From positions 122,284,723 to 122,348,722 of the forward strand of contig CP136063.1 of NCBI GenBank assembly GCA_032622095.1: 64,000 bases of DNA. The letters run 5' to 3'. Every line of letters starts with the position of its first letter. Position 1 is the first letter of the stretch. Source of the stretch: Siphonodentalium dalli. Its lineage: Eukaryota; Mollusca; Scaphopoda; Gadilida; Siphonodentaliidae. Position numbers and translations under genes: made by a program. The notes under the pieces are model-generated. The model searched no databases. It was not told the origin of the DNA and was given only the letters and a program-made list of their open reading frames with translations. This document shows positions 11,327 through 23,589 of this stretch, piece by piece.

Positions 11327-11490
11327 TACGAGTTCGACAACAAGTAATATGTTCAAGTGACTAACAAGAAAATATCGAATGACGATACATATATTTGTAA
11401 ACAAACATTGCAAATAATGTTATTGGGACAAAAATTCGCAAGACTTGTTCCGTATTATGATGATGATGATTATGGTGGTGGTGATAATAT
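11327..11490 (+). repeat. Likely LINE 3' tail beyond the Helitron
   Basis: Continues the LINE flank after the Helitron and ends in a short triplet microsatellite (ATGATGATGATTATGG at about 11459-11474), as many CR1/L2-type LINEs do. Assignment to the LINE at 10231-10762 is inferred from position only. Confidence 0.35.
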
Positions 11491-11537
11491 AATTGATAGA
11501 ACAAACCACTAGTATGATGATCGTGTCGTTATTTGAT

Positions 11538-11965
11538 TAAAATACGTATCAATTGACATATACGCACCCGTTCCCTCATTAAAGTCAACATATTTCTACC
11601 ATTTTAGGGGACCTCCGCGAATTCGGGGATCTCAGCAAATGGACCTCCGCAAATAGGGACGTACTGCTAATTGTCACACCGATCAGCACCTAGTTAAAAG
11701 GAACTGGTGGCTGACTTGGCTGTATCCGACTAACCTCTTTAAAAATACGTATCAATTAAGATATACGCACCCGTTCCCTCATTAAAATCAACATATTTCG
11801 ACCATTTTAGGGGACCTCCGCGAATTCGGGATCTACGCAAATGGACCTCTGCAAATAGGAGACCTACTCCAAATTGTCACACCGATCAGCACCTAATTAT
11901 CGAACCGGTGTCTGACTCGGCTGTCTCTGACTACACTCATTAAAATAAGTATCAAATGACATATA
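11538..11965. repeat. Tandem repeat, about 204 bp period, about 2.1 copies
   Basis: AAATACGTATCAATT recurs at about 11538 and 11743, followed each time by ATACGCACCCGTTCCCTCAT, GGGGACCTCCGCGAATTCGG and CACACCGATCAGCACCTA. A third partial start occurs at about 11941. Non-coding. Confidence 0.75.
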
Positions 11966-12057
11966 CGCATTTTACAAAGTATCTTTTTCATTTCTTCTAT
12001 ATGTAATTGGCATAGCTTATATCACAAACCAAAATGACATAACAACTACACCTTTTA

Positions 12058-12147
12058 CCGGACTCGGGGTCGCACTACAACTTTTAATGCATCCCAAAAC
12101 AACCGGATTCGGGGTCGCACTTCAAATTTTAATGCGTCCCAAAAAAA
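12058..12147. repeat. 45-bp tandem duplication
   Basis: Two adjacent 45-bp units (12058-12102, 12103-12147), each beginning CCGGAYTCGGGGTCGCACT and ending TCCCAAAAMAA. Confidence 0.75.
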
Positions 12148-12221
12148 CATAATCTATAAATAAAACGCCCAGCGAACCATAGGTATCTAGAATTTGTACA
12201 TTAGTATACACCCGAGGGCAT

Positions 12222-12930
12222 AATGAAAGTGTCAATGACACTGTAGCTCAACTTGTATGGGGGGATAATTTCATGTGTTACAGTCAATGGAGCGATTAGG
12301 AATGCGGAAAGTTGAAATGTCTAAGTAATACTAGATATCAACATGAAGATATATATATATATATAAAATATATATAAGTAAAATCCATGATGGCTGCTGG
12401 CAGTCATGTTTTCCAATGAAATTAAAAAAAGTTTCATAGCTCCCATCTAGTGGTCACCCCGAAGATCAATATAAAGTTTGGTGATGATTGGATGATGGAT
12501 GCGGTCTCTAGAGTGTGCCAAAGGATTTAGTCATGCAAAGAATAAATACAAAATGGCTGCCGGTGGCCATGTTTTTTTAATGAAATTCGGAAAAATTTGA
12601 TGACTCCCATCTAGTATCTAGTAGTCATTCAAAAGATCCATATGAAGCTTAGTGATGTTCGGACATGTGATGTCGTTTGCAGGGTTGTGCCAAATTTAAG
12701 TAAGTCATACAATGAGTAAAATATGAGATGGCCACTGGCGGCCATGTTTTTTAGCGAAATTCATAAAAATTTAATGGCTCCCATCCAGTGGTAATTCAAA
12801 AGATTCATATGTTTGGTGATGATCAGATGAAGGATTTAGTCATGCAAATTGCAAAGAGTAAAATACAAGATGAGGGAGGTGGCCTGTAGGGTGTGCAGAA
12901 GGATTTAGTCATGGTACTTGCAGGAAGGAA
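12222..12930. repeat. Diverged copy of the 28-31 kb core-repeat element (head and about three units)
   Basis: Starts with the head word AGTGTCAATGACACTGTAGC, followed by TTACAGTCAATGGAGCGATT, as at 27752. Then come about three units of about 165 bp, each with ATGGCYRCYGG, GGCCATGTTTT, GCTCCCATC and GGATTTAGTCATGCAA words (ATGGC at about 12388, 12551 and 12726). The GGAC run and terminal hairpin are missing. Confidence 0.65.
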
Positions 12931-13059
12931 AAAAACTGGAACAATGTAAAAGAAAACGAACGACATGAATCTGCCGTAATCCACCCTCAGCGAGAGGGAC
13001 TTGCTGCATTTCCAGGGACTTCCATTATTGAACGACACAAAGATATTTTATACAAAAAA

Positions 13060-13182
13060 ATGTTCCATATAAAATCAATATTAATTGATAGATGCATTTC
13101 CGGACAGGGGTCTTCGATTTGTATTTATTATTTCCTACCCAGGAAAACTATATAGATCATGTTACAGAAGAGATAATCCCCT
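13060..13182. repeat. Solo right arm of family A TTAA MITE
   Basis: AATCAATATTAATTGATAG, then GCATTTCCGGACAGGGGTCT, then AGAAGAGATAATCCCCT matches the right arm of 41950-42469 and is followed by TTAA (13183-13186). No left arm is present. The DIRS remnant begins immediately after. Confidence 0.55.
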
Positions 13183-13186
13183 TTAA

Positions 13187-13607
13187 CATGGGCAAATTTC
13201 ACATCTGGCATCTAGATCATGATAAAAATTGTTGTTTACGGGCGCACAACAATGATTATGATCACCGTATGAAACTTTCTCTGTTGACAAAAACTGACAT
13301 TCAGTGGCGGATCACCAATATCAGAACTCAGAATGGTTCATTGCTTCACTTAAGACCCATTTCCCGAATCATTACAACTGATTCATCACTAATTGGTTAG
13401 GGCGCAACTAGAGAGGGTTTTATAATGGCAAGCGATGTTTGGACACAGACTGATAAGTCATATCACATTAATTCCCTAGAATTAAAGGCCATCTTCTTGG
13501 GTCTTTCAGCGTTAAGTGCTGACCTAAGATGATAACACAACGGAATGGACTCTCCATCCTGATATTTTCCAACAACTAATCTCTCTCAGGATGGACTGGG
13601 TACCAAG
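13187..13607 (+). pseudogene. DIRS-type retrotransposon, piece 1: end of RT and RNase H
   Basis: Frames read NDYDHRMKLSLLTKTDIQW, ITTDSSLIG (a stop replaces the usual Trp), then YHINSLELKAIFLGLSAL. This order is characteristic of the RT-RNase H junction and RNase H domain of DIRS/Ngaro-type elements: the first catalytic Asp is in TTDSS and the Glu in LELKA. At 13528-13545 a DDNTT word is fused directly to EWTLHPDIFQQL, so about 60-70 codons that normally lie between them seem deleted. The upstream RT palm and gag are missing. Several stops and frameshifts make it a pseudogene. It is interrupted at 13607 by the next element. Confidence 0.7.
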
Positions 13608-14451
13608 CAGAGCTGTTAAGTTTCATGGATTGTCTGTGAGACTCCCCGATTGTCATAGGTAAAACCTCGAAAATACGGAAGAGCACCGATTTCTCCCGCA
13701 TTTGCAGATGTTGTAACATCAAGAGTAATTTCATATTCATCATCATTCAGTACTATCAGCAATGAGTCCATTGAGACTAATTAATTTTCACACTCTTTGT
13801 AACCATGCAAGCTGTTGTTATAGTATAGACATTAGATTTAACAACACGACTTATGATTACATAGGCAAGCGTGCATGACAATGTCTGAGGTAAATCTTTG
13901 AGATGAGTATTGTTGAAACGATCATTAAATTAGTCGGTCCCAAGATCTGATAGTCTGTTAATCGGGAAAAAATATTGGAGTAATGATGCAACAAAATAGC
14001 TTAAAAAATATACGAAACGAAAGTCGCGACAAGGTGAGATGGTAAAGCCAGCTCAGTAATTTAATAGCATGCAATAAACCCTCCCGGGCACATCCGACAT
14101 TTCGTTAGCGAGACTTATGAACGAGACTTGCCTGTAATATTTCCTTGTTACCAGCGACAATATTTTAAAAATAAAATGTTTTTATTACCTGCTTTTCCCC
14201 AAACCATGAGATTTTATGGAGCACAAACTTTAAGGCATAACATTGGGAGACTCACAGACAAAACGGGAGATTATACAGGTCTCATGTTTTCCATTTGAAT
14301 GTTCTGAAACAAAAAGTTGGATACTCAAAACTGTGATGCCACAGGGCTCATTTTATGTACAAATTTCTTTTGGAACATGAGCATATTTGGGCATAGGCCT
14401 ACCTCCCGCAAAAATCTCCATGATTGCCATTTTGAAAACTAAACCGGTCTG
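13608..14451. mobile_element. hAT-like non-autonomous insertion in the DIRS element
   Basis: Termini CAGAGCTGTTAAGTTT and, on the other strand, CAGACCGGTTTAGTTTT are imperfect inverted repeats with the CAG start typical of hAT elements. The flanks GTACCAAG (13600-13607) and GTACCAAC (14452-14459) are an 8-bp target duplication with one mismatch. Inside, GTCTGTGAGACTCCCC (13635-13650) has an inverted copy near 14255-14270. No transposase ORF is present. Removing the insert plus one target copy makes the DIRS frame continuous (RMDWVP joined to TVDLFASRDN), which supports the boundaries. Confidence 0.8.
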
Positions 14452-15116
14452 GTACCAACAGTTGATCTCTTTGCCTCCAGAGATAATACTAAACTACCTC
14501 TTTTTATTTCTTGGCATTTTGATCCCAACACAATGGCTTGTGATGCTTTGACTTGTTGTTGGTTTGTACTGCAACCTTGTATCTTTCCTCCTTTGAGAGT
14601 GATTACGAAAGCACTACAGAAGATTACAGAGGACAAGGTAGAGTTAGCTCTCATTACTATCCAATGGCGGACCACTCAGCCCTCGTTTCCGACTCTTCTT
14701 CAGATGCTTCTAGCAGAACCTGTTCAATTACATCGCCACCCCCGACTTCTCAGTTTGCCTCGTGGGAACAAAGCACACCCATTGTTGCCCAAAATGCAGC
14801 TGATCACATGTCATGCATCAGGGCTTCCTGCAACTCAAATCAGTTATCAAAAGATGCTACGGCCTATATCTCAAAATCGTGGAAACCTTCCACAAACAAG
14901 CAGTATGCTCTGGCATGGAAGTCCTGGGGTTTGTGGTGTTCTCAATTAATTTCAACCCACAGAAGCTGAGGTGGCCAACTACCTGGGACACTTAGTTCAG
15001 CAGGGCAGATCACATGGTATCATTAATACGCATCGCTCTGCAATTGGTCAGATCATTGGGCTTATATTTTTGGACATGCTTTCTCAGACTCAATCATCAT
15101 TAAACAGGTTATGAAG
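14452..15116 (+). pseudogene. DIRS-type retrotransposon, piece 2: RNase H tail and recombinase N-terminus
   Basis: The frame from 14455 reads TVDLFASRDNTKLP, then SWHFDPNTMACDAL, the conserved segment at the end of DIRS RNase H (usual form V-D-L-F-A-S-R). It is followed by FPPLRVITKALQKI and WRTTQPSFPTLLQMLL. After a frame change, 14830-14960 reads ATAYISKSWKPSTNKQYALA and WKSWGLWC, the SAM-like N-terminal core-binding domain of a tyrosine recombinase. Then come EVANYLGHLVQQGRS and HRSAIGQIIG (14967-15060) and GHAFSDSIIIKQVMK (15073-15116) in shifted frames. There are at least three frameshifts, so it is not functional. Confidence 0.8.
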
Positions 15117-16469
15117 CAGGGGGGGGTCGGAAAAAAGTGACATGACATTAGGCTGAAAAAACTTTTTTCCGGCTCTTGGGTACCCACCACCCCCCTATTT
15201 GAAGGAAAAAATATTTTTTCCAATTTCATGCGGGGTACCCACCCCCTTTTTACCTCCAAATCTGTAATATCACACCATTTAAGCTTGATGGTCAATATTA
15301 CAGTTACCCTATTTCCATTTCTGGTTCTTCTAAGTCATTCCAACTTTTGTAACAACACGAAACAGGTTCTAAAAAAATACCTGGAAAAACCCAAAATAAC
15401 ACACAGAATACATGTGCTGATCAGTAAATTATTGATTGATTCTTCCCCAAATATTGTCTAAGGTAGCTCATAATGCTCATTATACATGTAAACAAATATA
15501 AAAGCATTAGTGTACCTTCTTTTCATCACAGAAAGTGTAACTTTAGATGTGTCCCATAGTATCACATGAATTTATGTCAATTATGATTTTTGAAAAAATT
15601 ATTAGGGCAACACCACCTGGCAATTAACTCTCCAACAATACAGGTATTCAGCTGAAATCCACTATGTATCACAAAACTATTTTTCATTTCCATGCGCTGA
15701 GTTCTTGGGCTAGGTGGGGTTGAATTTGTTGATGCTATGCCGGGTAGTATCGCCAAATTCGCCCTCTGCAGACTTCGATCATTTTGCTGATGACCAGCAC
15801 ATTATTTTTAGACTTGCATATTATATTAAGTTATATTATATTTTCTTTCCCTTCTTTTCACTCATCTGTTCTGATTTTGTTTATTCCACTTAGCAGCCTT
15901 CTCCATATATACACATTCAAGGTCTATGTATGCTCGCCCAATCTTTTATCTGGGTCCCACCATCTCAAGATTATTATCTCAGTGATATGCGTTGTTGCAG
16001 TCTACAGTCCCATGCCAAGTTCCGATACAATTTTGACTGAGTCATCTGGTCTGATCAGGTATAATGAGTAAATATTAAAGAGATAAATGAATAGCTTTTT
16101 TCATTTTATTTATATTAAAGTTTATTCATGTGCTACATAACTGTCCATTTTCATCTGGAACCAGTAGCATTGGTACATGGCAATGTGATCGGATGTAAAA
16201 GGCGAATTCCTGAGAGTTGGTTCGTAATCTGGATTTCTGAGAAGCATCATGCCCATATCCACACTAACTACCCCCCTAAGCACTGCCCTAAGTGGCATAC
16301 ACACCTTAACAATGATGCTGAACACTTTGAGGCATTTATATTGAAGAAATGTTGCGAAAAATTGGAAAAAATTGCGACCACTCAGGAAAAAAGTGACTTT
16401 TTCGCAGCTGAACCACCCACCCACCCCGGCCTACTGTATGGAAAAAAGTGGATGACCCCCCCCCCCCTG
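15117..16469. mobile_element. Second hAT-like insertion in the DIRS element
   Basis: The left end is CAGGGGGGGGTCGG and the right end on the other strand is CAGGGGGGG..., an inverted CAGGG terminus as in hAT elements. The flank TATGAAG is duplicated (15110-15116 and 16470-16476). This 7-bp repeat could be 8 bp with one slip. Both termini are G/C-run rich with AAAAAAGTG words nearby. Interior open frames (15784-16071, 16128-16532) have no recognisable similarity. Excision with one target copy joins KQVMK directly to GIFLSTRPQP in frame, the expected recombinase order. Confidence 0.75.
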
Positions 16470-16768
16470 TATGAAGGGCATTTTTCTATCGACTCGACCT
16501 CAGCCTTGATACACATATCATTGGGACGTTAAAATCCTACTTTTTTTATAAATGCATGCCAAGTCATGTTTCCCTTGGCTTCTTTGTCTTTACGAGATCT
16601 AACACTTACATGTAAGTAGACTGCACTGTTGGCCTTGACATCCACGCAGGATACCAAACCATTGCTGAGTTACATCTTGATCACATCAAATGGAGTCCCA
16701 GCGGATTTTTGTACCATATTCCTGTTCACTTGAAAAGGTCTCGACCTTCGAACCCATAACAATTATTA
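16470..16768 (+). pseudogene. DIRS-type retrotransposon, piece 3: recombinase middle
   Basis: Reads KGIFLSTRPQP, stop, YTYHWDVKILLF (16474-16545), then LLALTSTQ, a frameshift, and TIAELHLDHIKWSPSG and HLKRSRPSNP (16626-16758). These match the catalytic-domain start of DIRS tyrosine recombinases, where the first catalytic Arg normally sits just after the A-L-T-T/S-x-x motif. Here the frameshift falls at that residue (about 16650), so the catalytic Arg is lost. The sequence that normally follows, about 60 residues, is absent. Confidence 0.75.
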
Positions 16769-17527
16769 AATCCCCAAAAAAAGAAAGTCCCCCCCTAATA
16801 TATTCGGTAATATTTTATGAGATATTGGATGGATTTTGACGAAACTTTACGCAAATGTTAGTGGTATCTCAGACTATAACCTGTGCGAGGCCCCGTCCTG
16901 TGAATTATGTTATGGCCGGCTGAGCACTAATTGAATGGAAGAGGGGTGCTTTTCAAAAGTAGCAAATCACTGGCATAGAGTGGACATTCACTCCAGTGTT
17001 CCATTGTTCTGACTCACAAGTTGTTACTGGCTGTAAATGTGGTCCAAAAGTGACACTGTGAGTCCACAATAACATGTGTGTCATCTTCGGGACACAATGT
17101 GCCTGTTGCATGCCCAGACCATTCAGTCTAACCACATTCGGTCCTTTGGAATGATACCTTGAAGTTTCATGCCGTGAGCAACAGAGAGTTATTGAAATCA
17201 GTCTCTTTGAAGCCATTTTTCAGAAAACCATGTTTCCCACCATGTGGGCCATTGAGGTACCAACAGATAAGAATGTTCCAAACCCGTGCGAGAAGTGGGG
17301 GACCAATGACTGATCACTCCACCTGTGTTTTTGCAACATTTGAAAAGTGCCCCTCTTCCATTCAATTCGTGCTCACTCATCCATATCTCACCTCACAGCA
17401 CAGTGATCAGCACACTTGATGTCTCTGGTACCACAAATCATTTGTGGAAAGTTTTATCAAAATCCAATTAAATATCTCCAAAATATTAGAGAATATATTA
17501 GGGGGGACTTTCTTTTTTTGAGGTGTT
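16769..17527. mobile_element. TA-flanked foldback element with about 185-bp arms in the DIRS element
   Basis: Arms at 16769-16955 and 17337-17527 are inverted copies. Outer words CAAAAAAAGAAAGTCC and CTAATATATTC and inner word AATTGAATGGAAGAGGGG occur on both sides, with the middle of the arms more diverged. TA stands at 16767-16768 and 17528-17529. Collapsing the TA copies restores one reading frame across the DIRS pieces (QLL-DYFIITEAG). Open frames inside have no recognisable similarity. Tc1/mariner relation is inferred from TA only. Confidence 0.75.
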
Positions 17528-17763
17528 TAGATTATTTCATTATTACTGAGGCGGGAGTTGATACTTATCAATTTAAGGCACATTCACTTCATGGGGTAGC
17601 CACTTCCACTGCTTTTCATGGTGGTGTTTCACTTTGCACCATCCTGCATACAGTGAATTGGACTTCTTCCAACACATTTTATGCATTCTATTTCAGAGGA
17701 CAGCACCCTCCACAAGCACAAGAGGACTTAACGACTGATGTCCTGGGGGAGCTGAGAAGCTAA
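17528..17763 (+). pseudogene. DIRS-type retrotransposon, piece 4: recombinase C-terminus
   Basis: The frame reads ITEAGVDTYQFKAHSLHGVA, TSTAFHGGVSLCTILHTVNW and TSSNTFYAFYFRG, then stops at 17761-17763. This is the end of a DIRS-type tyrosine recombinase: the H-x-x-R box (here H-S-L-H, so the Arg codon has become CAT) and the Tyr nucleophile box W-x-x-x-x-T-F-x-x-F-Y. The Tyr is kept. In such enzymes this domain joins circular cDNA to the chromosome. With both conserved Arg positions hit, the protein would not be active. Confidence 0.85.
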
Positions 17764-17930
17764 GTGTAGTGGAATCTAGTGATTCTTTGACTAGTTGATT
17801 CTGATGCTGAATAAATTATGTGGGCTGAATCTATGCCATTCTTACTTAGCCTTCTTTCCGATCATTATTTGCCCAATTTTTCTTTAAACTGTGCTAATTC
17901 ATCCTGAACATATGAACTTAAAAGAATAGA

Positions 17931-18261
17931 ATTTCCCCCCTCATCCAAGACTACATTGAAGGATGAATGGAATTCTATGAATATAAATGAGTATGAGAGG
18001 GATAACATGGAGGGAAATAATTGGGTACATTATCTTTAAAAATGATGGGCTTGGGCCAGCTCGCATTAACGGACCACTGACTGCTCTGGCACAGACTTTA
18101 CCTCCTTTTTTGCTCGACTGTGCGGAACACTTTTATCGACCTACTTTGAACAGATATATCATTTAACCCTGTCTTCCGACAATATGCTGACTCATCCCTC
18201 TCATACTCACTTATTTTCATAGAATTCCCCTCATCCTTCATAGTAGTCTTGGATGAGGGAA
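17931..18261. repeat. Inverted repeat after the recombinase, possible DIRS ITR/ICR
   Basis: Arms at about 17931-18003 and 18193-18261 are inverted (AGAATTYCCC, CTCATCCAAGACTAC/GTAGTCTTGGATGAG, GAGTATGAGAGGGAT). DIRS elements carry inverted terminal repeats and an internal complementary region just after the recombinase gene. Position suggests that role here, but it could also be an unrelated foldback. Confidence 0.5.
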
Positions 18262-18269
18262 AAATTATC

Positions 18270-21200
18270 CATACGATGTCTATTGTGCATATTTGTGAAA
18301 TTGGAAGGGTGTCCCTGGTCTAGGATGTGAAACTCTGTGAACACAGCCATGACCGGTTGTCTATATTTATTGTCTATGGATGGACCTGATGCAAGTAGAC
18401 AATATTATGATAATACAGGGTCAAGGTCGTTGCATTCTGTGAGGTCAGTCAGTACAGCCAGAATAATGCACAAATATTTGTACTTGGTATAAGTTATGTT
18501 ATTGATCAAATCGATTGAGTTCTACAGTATATTTGAGTGGTATTTGCTGTAATAGGATAAAGGGATGATATCCAGATAAGACTGGCAAGGGTGTATCTAG
18601 TTATATAACAATGTGTAGCTAGGGGAGATATGAGGGTTTATGATTACTCCAAATACTGGAAAATGATATCTGGGGTAGATAGTTATTAAAGTCATATCAT
18701 TTCAAACAAGCTTAATTCTTTGGTTGTGGTATTTAAATACTCTGTATCCGGCTGTGCTAATAAATTCCCAACACATATCATCAAGATTGAAACAACACAC
18801 AAAAGCTATTAAATGCATACAATATTTACATTGGCCAACTGCTCCAATGTAAGCCTGAATATATCTGAAATGCAGACATGCTGGTGCAAATTCAAGATGT
18901 CTGCAAAGACCATGAGAACTCTATGGGTGCATGGTCAAGGTGGCTAATTAAAACCATGGGGTATGGACACCTGCAAATACTAGTAACACCAGGACATGTA
19001 TGATACGAAAAATAAAATACATCATCCCTGCATAAATCCACATAAATTCAAACATATATATACCAGATGGTCCAGGTGGTTATATAGAGGTGGAGACCTT
19101 TCGCAAAATCACTATTACGATTACGGATAGGTTGTATTGTCCTGGTAAGGTGGACACCATCACAATTAACTTACATACCAAGGTTAATTGGTGATATGGC
19201 AATGACCCACTATATTCAGTTATACACATATATTTGATGGAAAAAGTATTGTGTGTCTCAGTCAGATCCCATGTTCTTATCATGTATAACGTTAAAGCGT
19301 CCCAAAGCAGGACTGGTGGCACATTCTTGACACATCTGCACAAAATTAAACTGTGTGCGGTGCATTTCGTCTCACATAAGAACCCCCATGCATAAATATA
19401 TAATTTTTTGCCATGTACTTGCAGGTTATTGTCAATATCCGTAATCATAATGGTGATTTGCGAAAGGTCTCTAATATCTTCCTGTGCACCCCTCAATATA
19501 CCTGAAATACAGTCATACAAGTATAAAACCAAGATAGCTACCAAGGTCATGTGACCTCTATATGGTGGCCAAACCATATGTCCTCCACTGACATGTGAAG
19601 TTTGAACAAATTATACCGAAGGATATATGAGATACAACATATTAACCATACACACTCACAATCATGTATAGATGTGGGTTTTGTATGTGGAGCTGCGTGG
19701 CATCATAAGAGTTAAAAGCCAATATATATATCCCCAAGCGAGTGACAACATAGTTACATATATCATGATTTACCCTGTCTGTAACTCCTATTGTGGAACG
19801 CAGTAGGAATAAAAGGATTTCTTAATGCATGACACACAACTATGTATGGAATTGCCATCAGATGAAGGCATGAATCGGACTCATAATAGGAGCAAACTAT
19901 TTAGTCAGAAATGTCACATAATATGACCGAATACAGTCATGGATGATGTAGAGTTCCTTTTTATTTATTGCTATGGAGTATTGCTAAAATGCTGCTATTT
20001 CCCAGGTTTTTTAAATATTACAGTACCAAGGCTGGCATACTGGTTAGAAGGCACTAAATAGAATAGATGAAGATATCAATGTGAGGCGGTTTGCCTCTTA
20101 AAGGAACACACCAGATACAGAATGATGGAATAATACGTGAAAACTCACTGAGGTCATTAGGTACAAATACTTTCCACTTCGTGAAAAAAGTCCATAAAAT
20201 ACAAATTCTGCTGTAGTGTAATATCTAAATGTATAACTCACAAATCAAATGATCTCGGTAATATATGAACATTCAGAAGGGCAAGGGCATTTTATTTAAT
20301 ACCAATATAATATCACGGTGTGCTTCTGAGCATACATTTAGCAGAATCGACGCAAAGTACAGAGGTGTCCGATTGATGCATGGTTTGGATGATAACAATT
20401 GTTTTTCCTACATGGGGAATTCCCAGGTTTTCTAGAAAAATGCTGGATCCCTTTGATGAGCTTTTGATCACTCATATACAGTCCTAATATTTGTTTTCAC
20501 TATTTAGCTGTTTTCAATAGACCCCAAAGGCCAACTCCGCTGTGGAAACAGAAACGGAGGTGGCAAAAGCACATTAGTACTCTGTATATAGCTATAATAA
20601 AGGACAAATGTACTATTAATGTATACTGCCACCTGATATACTAACAAGAATCCACAAATCTAATCTTGATATATATAACAATCAGAATCACTTTAAGCAA
20701 GATACTCATTCGGTGTGAGTACAAAATCAATCAGAAGTATTAAGGCAAATTCCGATATACGCATGCAATCAACAATACAAGATAGAAATCTCATCATCAT
20801 GATGCATGTCATGAAACCAGAACATATTATATTCCATCTGCCTGCAAACATCATAAAACGGAAGTAATGAATAATGAGCGAGGACAGCTTTATGAGGACT
20901 AAAGATTGAGCCAGAACCATATTGACATTGGGACAGCAAAATGAAAGCAATAAACACTCACTACTGTATCTTAGACCAGCTACACATGGAGATGTGAGAT
21001 GGTTTAATGTCAACAAACAAAAGCATGGCAAACAGAGTGAACATAGTCTTTAAAATTCTCCTTGTCCATCACTTTAAATAGAACATTATTGTCCGTATAT
21101 AGGAAATACCTGCAATAATTTGCACCAAACAATGTATGTTGCATTTTCCAACATGTAATAATACAGCAAGCCCACCACTTTACTACATCTGCATCCATCT

Positions 21201-22490
21201 TTATATAACTGGTTTGTGAGTGTGTTTCTGTCTTCATCCACAATTGAACAAATCTGAATCCTGGTCACTGAAAGACCAGCCACACAAAGTATCATATGTG
21301 CCAATCACATTTTGTCTGTCTTAAAAATATGGTCAAATAATTTTTGACAGAGATGTATGGGTTAGATGGATGCTAGAGATATTGCCCAAGAATAGTTCAC
21401 ACCCATCTAACTTTAATATGTTAAGGCACTAGGGACAGACAGCTGTCCCAATCATGCCCCATGTACCAAATGCTGCTCCCTACCCCTGTCAAAATCCCAA
21501 TCAATATTGTAACGGATTAATTCTGTCATCCATATAGCAATTGGTTCTGCTATCAGAGGCCTCAAATCACCTTTATATATCTTCAGATCATATAATTAAC
21601 TTCTTTATAGAAAATCTAGATATAGCCCCAAGGTAATAGATATCAATGGTATTATATGCTGAATATACAGTCCCTGGGAACGATTTCTGCCATGTAATAT
21701 CACTCATTGTATTTAAACATGAATTGCTCAGCTGTCTATGCGCAACAAATTGAATACATGTCAGAAAGAAGCCCACAAAGTGGTAATGAAAGCCTATATG
21801 TATTCAACGTTCCAGCCCAAATTTGACATCGATTTTGCTTATTATTTGAATTCTCGTTCTGATTATATTTGATGTTGATATTACTAAAACAACATGCCTG
21901 ACCATTTGGAAGACTGGAAGCAGGTTCTCAGTCCATGAGAAATATAGCGCATTTATCGGCAGCCATGAGCCAAAACAATAATAAAACCAAAACCAACCAA
22001 TCTTGTTGCTAACATAAATGGAGGTCTAGAACGTTGCATACATACCGGAATATGGTTAATTGTTAGATTGTCATATCACCACCAAAAATATTTGTAACAC
22101 CATTCAAGCAGGGCACTTGATACAATGAAAATGTAAAACTGCCATCACAAGTTTGATAGAATTCGATAGTCTCAAACTGGATGAGATTTGAATTATATAC
22201 ACCTCCTAATGGGCAAGCTACTATTTTAACCAGGATGAATATAAATGAAGTTGAGCCTCCACAGTATTAGACCACGGGATGAAAATCCAAGGAAGCTTAG
22301 AAAAAAGTTTGCCTTCAACTTTTTCGGTACCACAATAACTTTATATTTTCAATGTAAAATGTTCTGGTTTCAGGAGTTGCACATTCATGTTTTTGTAAGC
22401 CGTTTTTGTGTACAACCTCATTTTTTAAATTCTGTTTATCATTACAAGTTAAATCGAATGCGAAAAAACACAAACAGAATGACAATTAAG
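18270..22490. other. Long stretch with no recognisable feature
   Basis: About 4.2 kb of AT-rich, apparently non-repetitive DNA. The longest frame is 165 codons on the minus strand (19080-19577). It is hydrophobic, has no domain I recognise, and a frame of this length is expected about by chance in this window. It could be intronic or intergenic. No RNA gene was seen. Confidence 0.45.
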
Positions 22491-22802
22491 CTCAAAATAA
22501 CATTTTTACTTCATAACTTCCTTAATAATATTTCGGAACCATCCAATCAGATTAAAGCAATTTAATCGTCCCACAGCTTGTGAGTGGACCACTCCACTAT
22601 TCTCACTTTCTTATTCTGGCGCTATAAGACGCACGCATGTTATTTTATTTTGATTTCGTAACAGATTTAATAGTTTGGTTTTCTACGAAGATTTTTCGAC
22701 GCCATGGCATCGAAAGGATTTACATTCAGTGCTTTCGACTTGTGTGAAAGCAAACAGAACATGTTCGATATTTATATTGAATGTCTATAGACACCTAGCC
22801 TA

Positions 22803-23090
22803 TAGAGACATACAGCAATGTTAGGCTGTTATAATGTTGAACTCTCCTATTCGGAAACTGAATAATGGCCGAGGGAGATATACACCATATATATAGCAGC
22901 ATGCAAGGCCGGCGTTTTATATGATGGTATAAACATAATCATCTCTCAAGAGACATACAGCTAATATGGTAGGCTGTTAATGTGTCACATACTCCTTTTC
23001 GGACATTGAATAATATAACCATAGCGGCATGCAAAGCAGACAAATTATATGGTGAACAAAATCGTCTTCCGAGACAAACAACAACAATCT
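22803..23090. repeat. Two diverged tandem units of about 145 bp
   Basis: Units starting GAGACATACAGCAATG (22804) and GAGACATACAGCTAATATGG (about 22950) share TTAGGCTGTTA/GTAGGCTGTTA, TTCGGA-ACTGAATAAT and GCATGCAA words in order. No protein is recognisable. Confidence 0.5.
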
Positions 23091-23589
23091 TAGACACCCA
23101 GTCTAAAGACAATCAGCCAATTGTGAAGGCTGAACACATTGTATTCGTAAAAACACACGGGTGTGTCATGAAGGTAAGTATTCAGGCACGAGAACAGAGA
23201 TTGCGAAGACGACTCTGCGAAGACATAATTCAGGTCACAATGTCCAATGGGACCGACCGAGATTTTATGGACTCGTATCATAAACCAATCATACGTCATC
23301 CTGTAAAGCCAACATGTGAATTAAATTGTCTATAGGCCCATGCTTGAAGGAATTCTCTCAATATGGAATGTTTGTCATACCCAATTGCAATTGCATATTT
23401 GGGACAGGATAGGGTCACATGTATATTGATGGTGTTGATTCTGAGAGTAATATATGCAGGACTGATGTGACAATGGGGCTTTCTTATGAAATAGATTGCC
23501 ACACCCCATATTGTATATATCTGTATAAACCAAAGTTTGGTCTCACTTTCTCATGCTATTTTGAGTAGGTGATACCCTGTCATGGGAGT

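Noticed and set aside
19080-19577. 165-codon open frame on the minus strand
   Set aside because: No recognisable domain, and about the length expected once by chance in 64 kb of AT-rich DNA. No neighbouring exon-like frame or clear splice context.
22704-22790. ATG in a good initiation context (GACGCCATGGCAT) opening a 27-codon frame
   Set aside because: Very short, ends in a stop, and no donor site or following exon can be supported.
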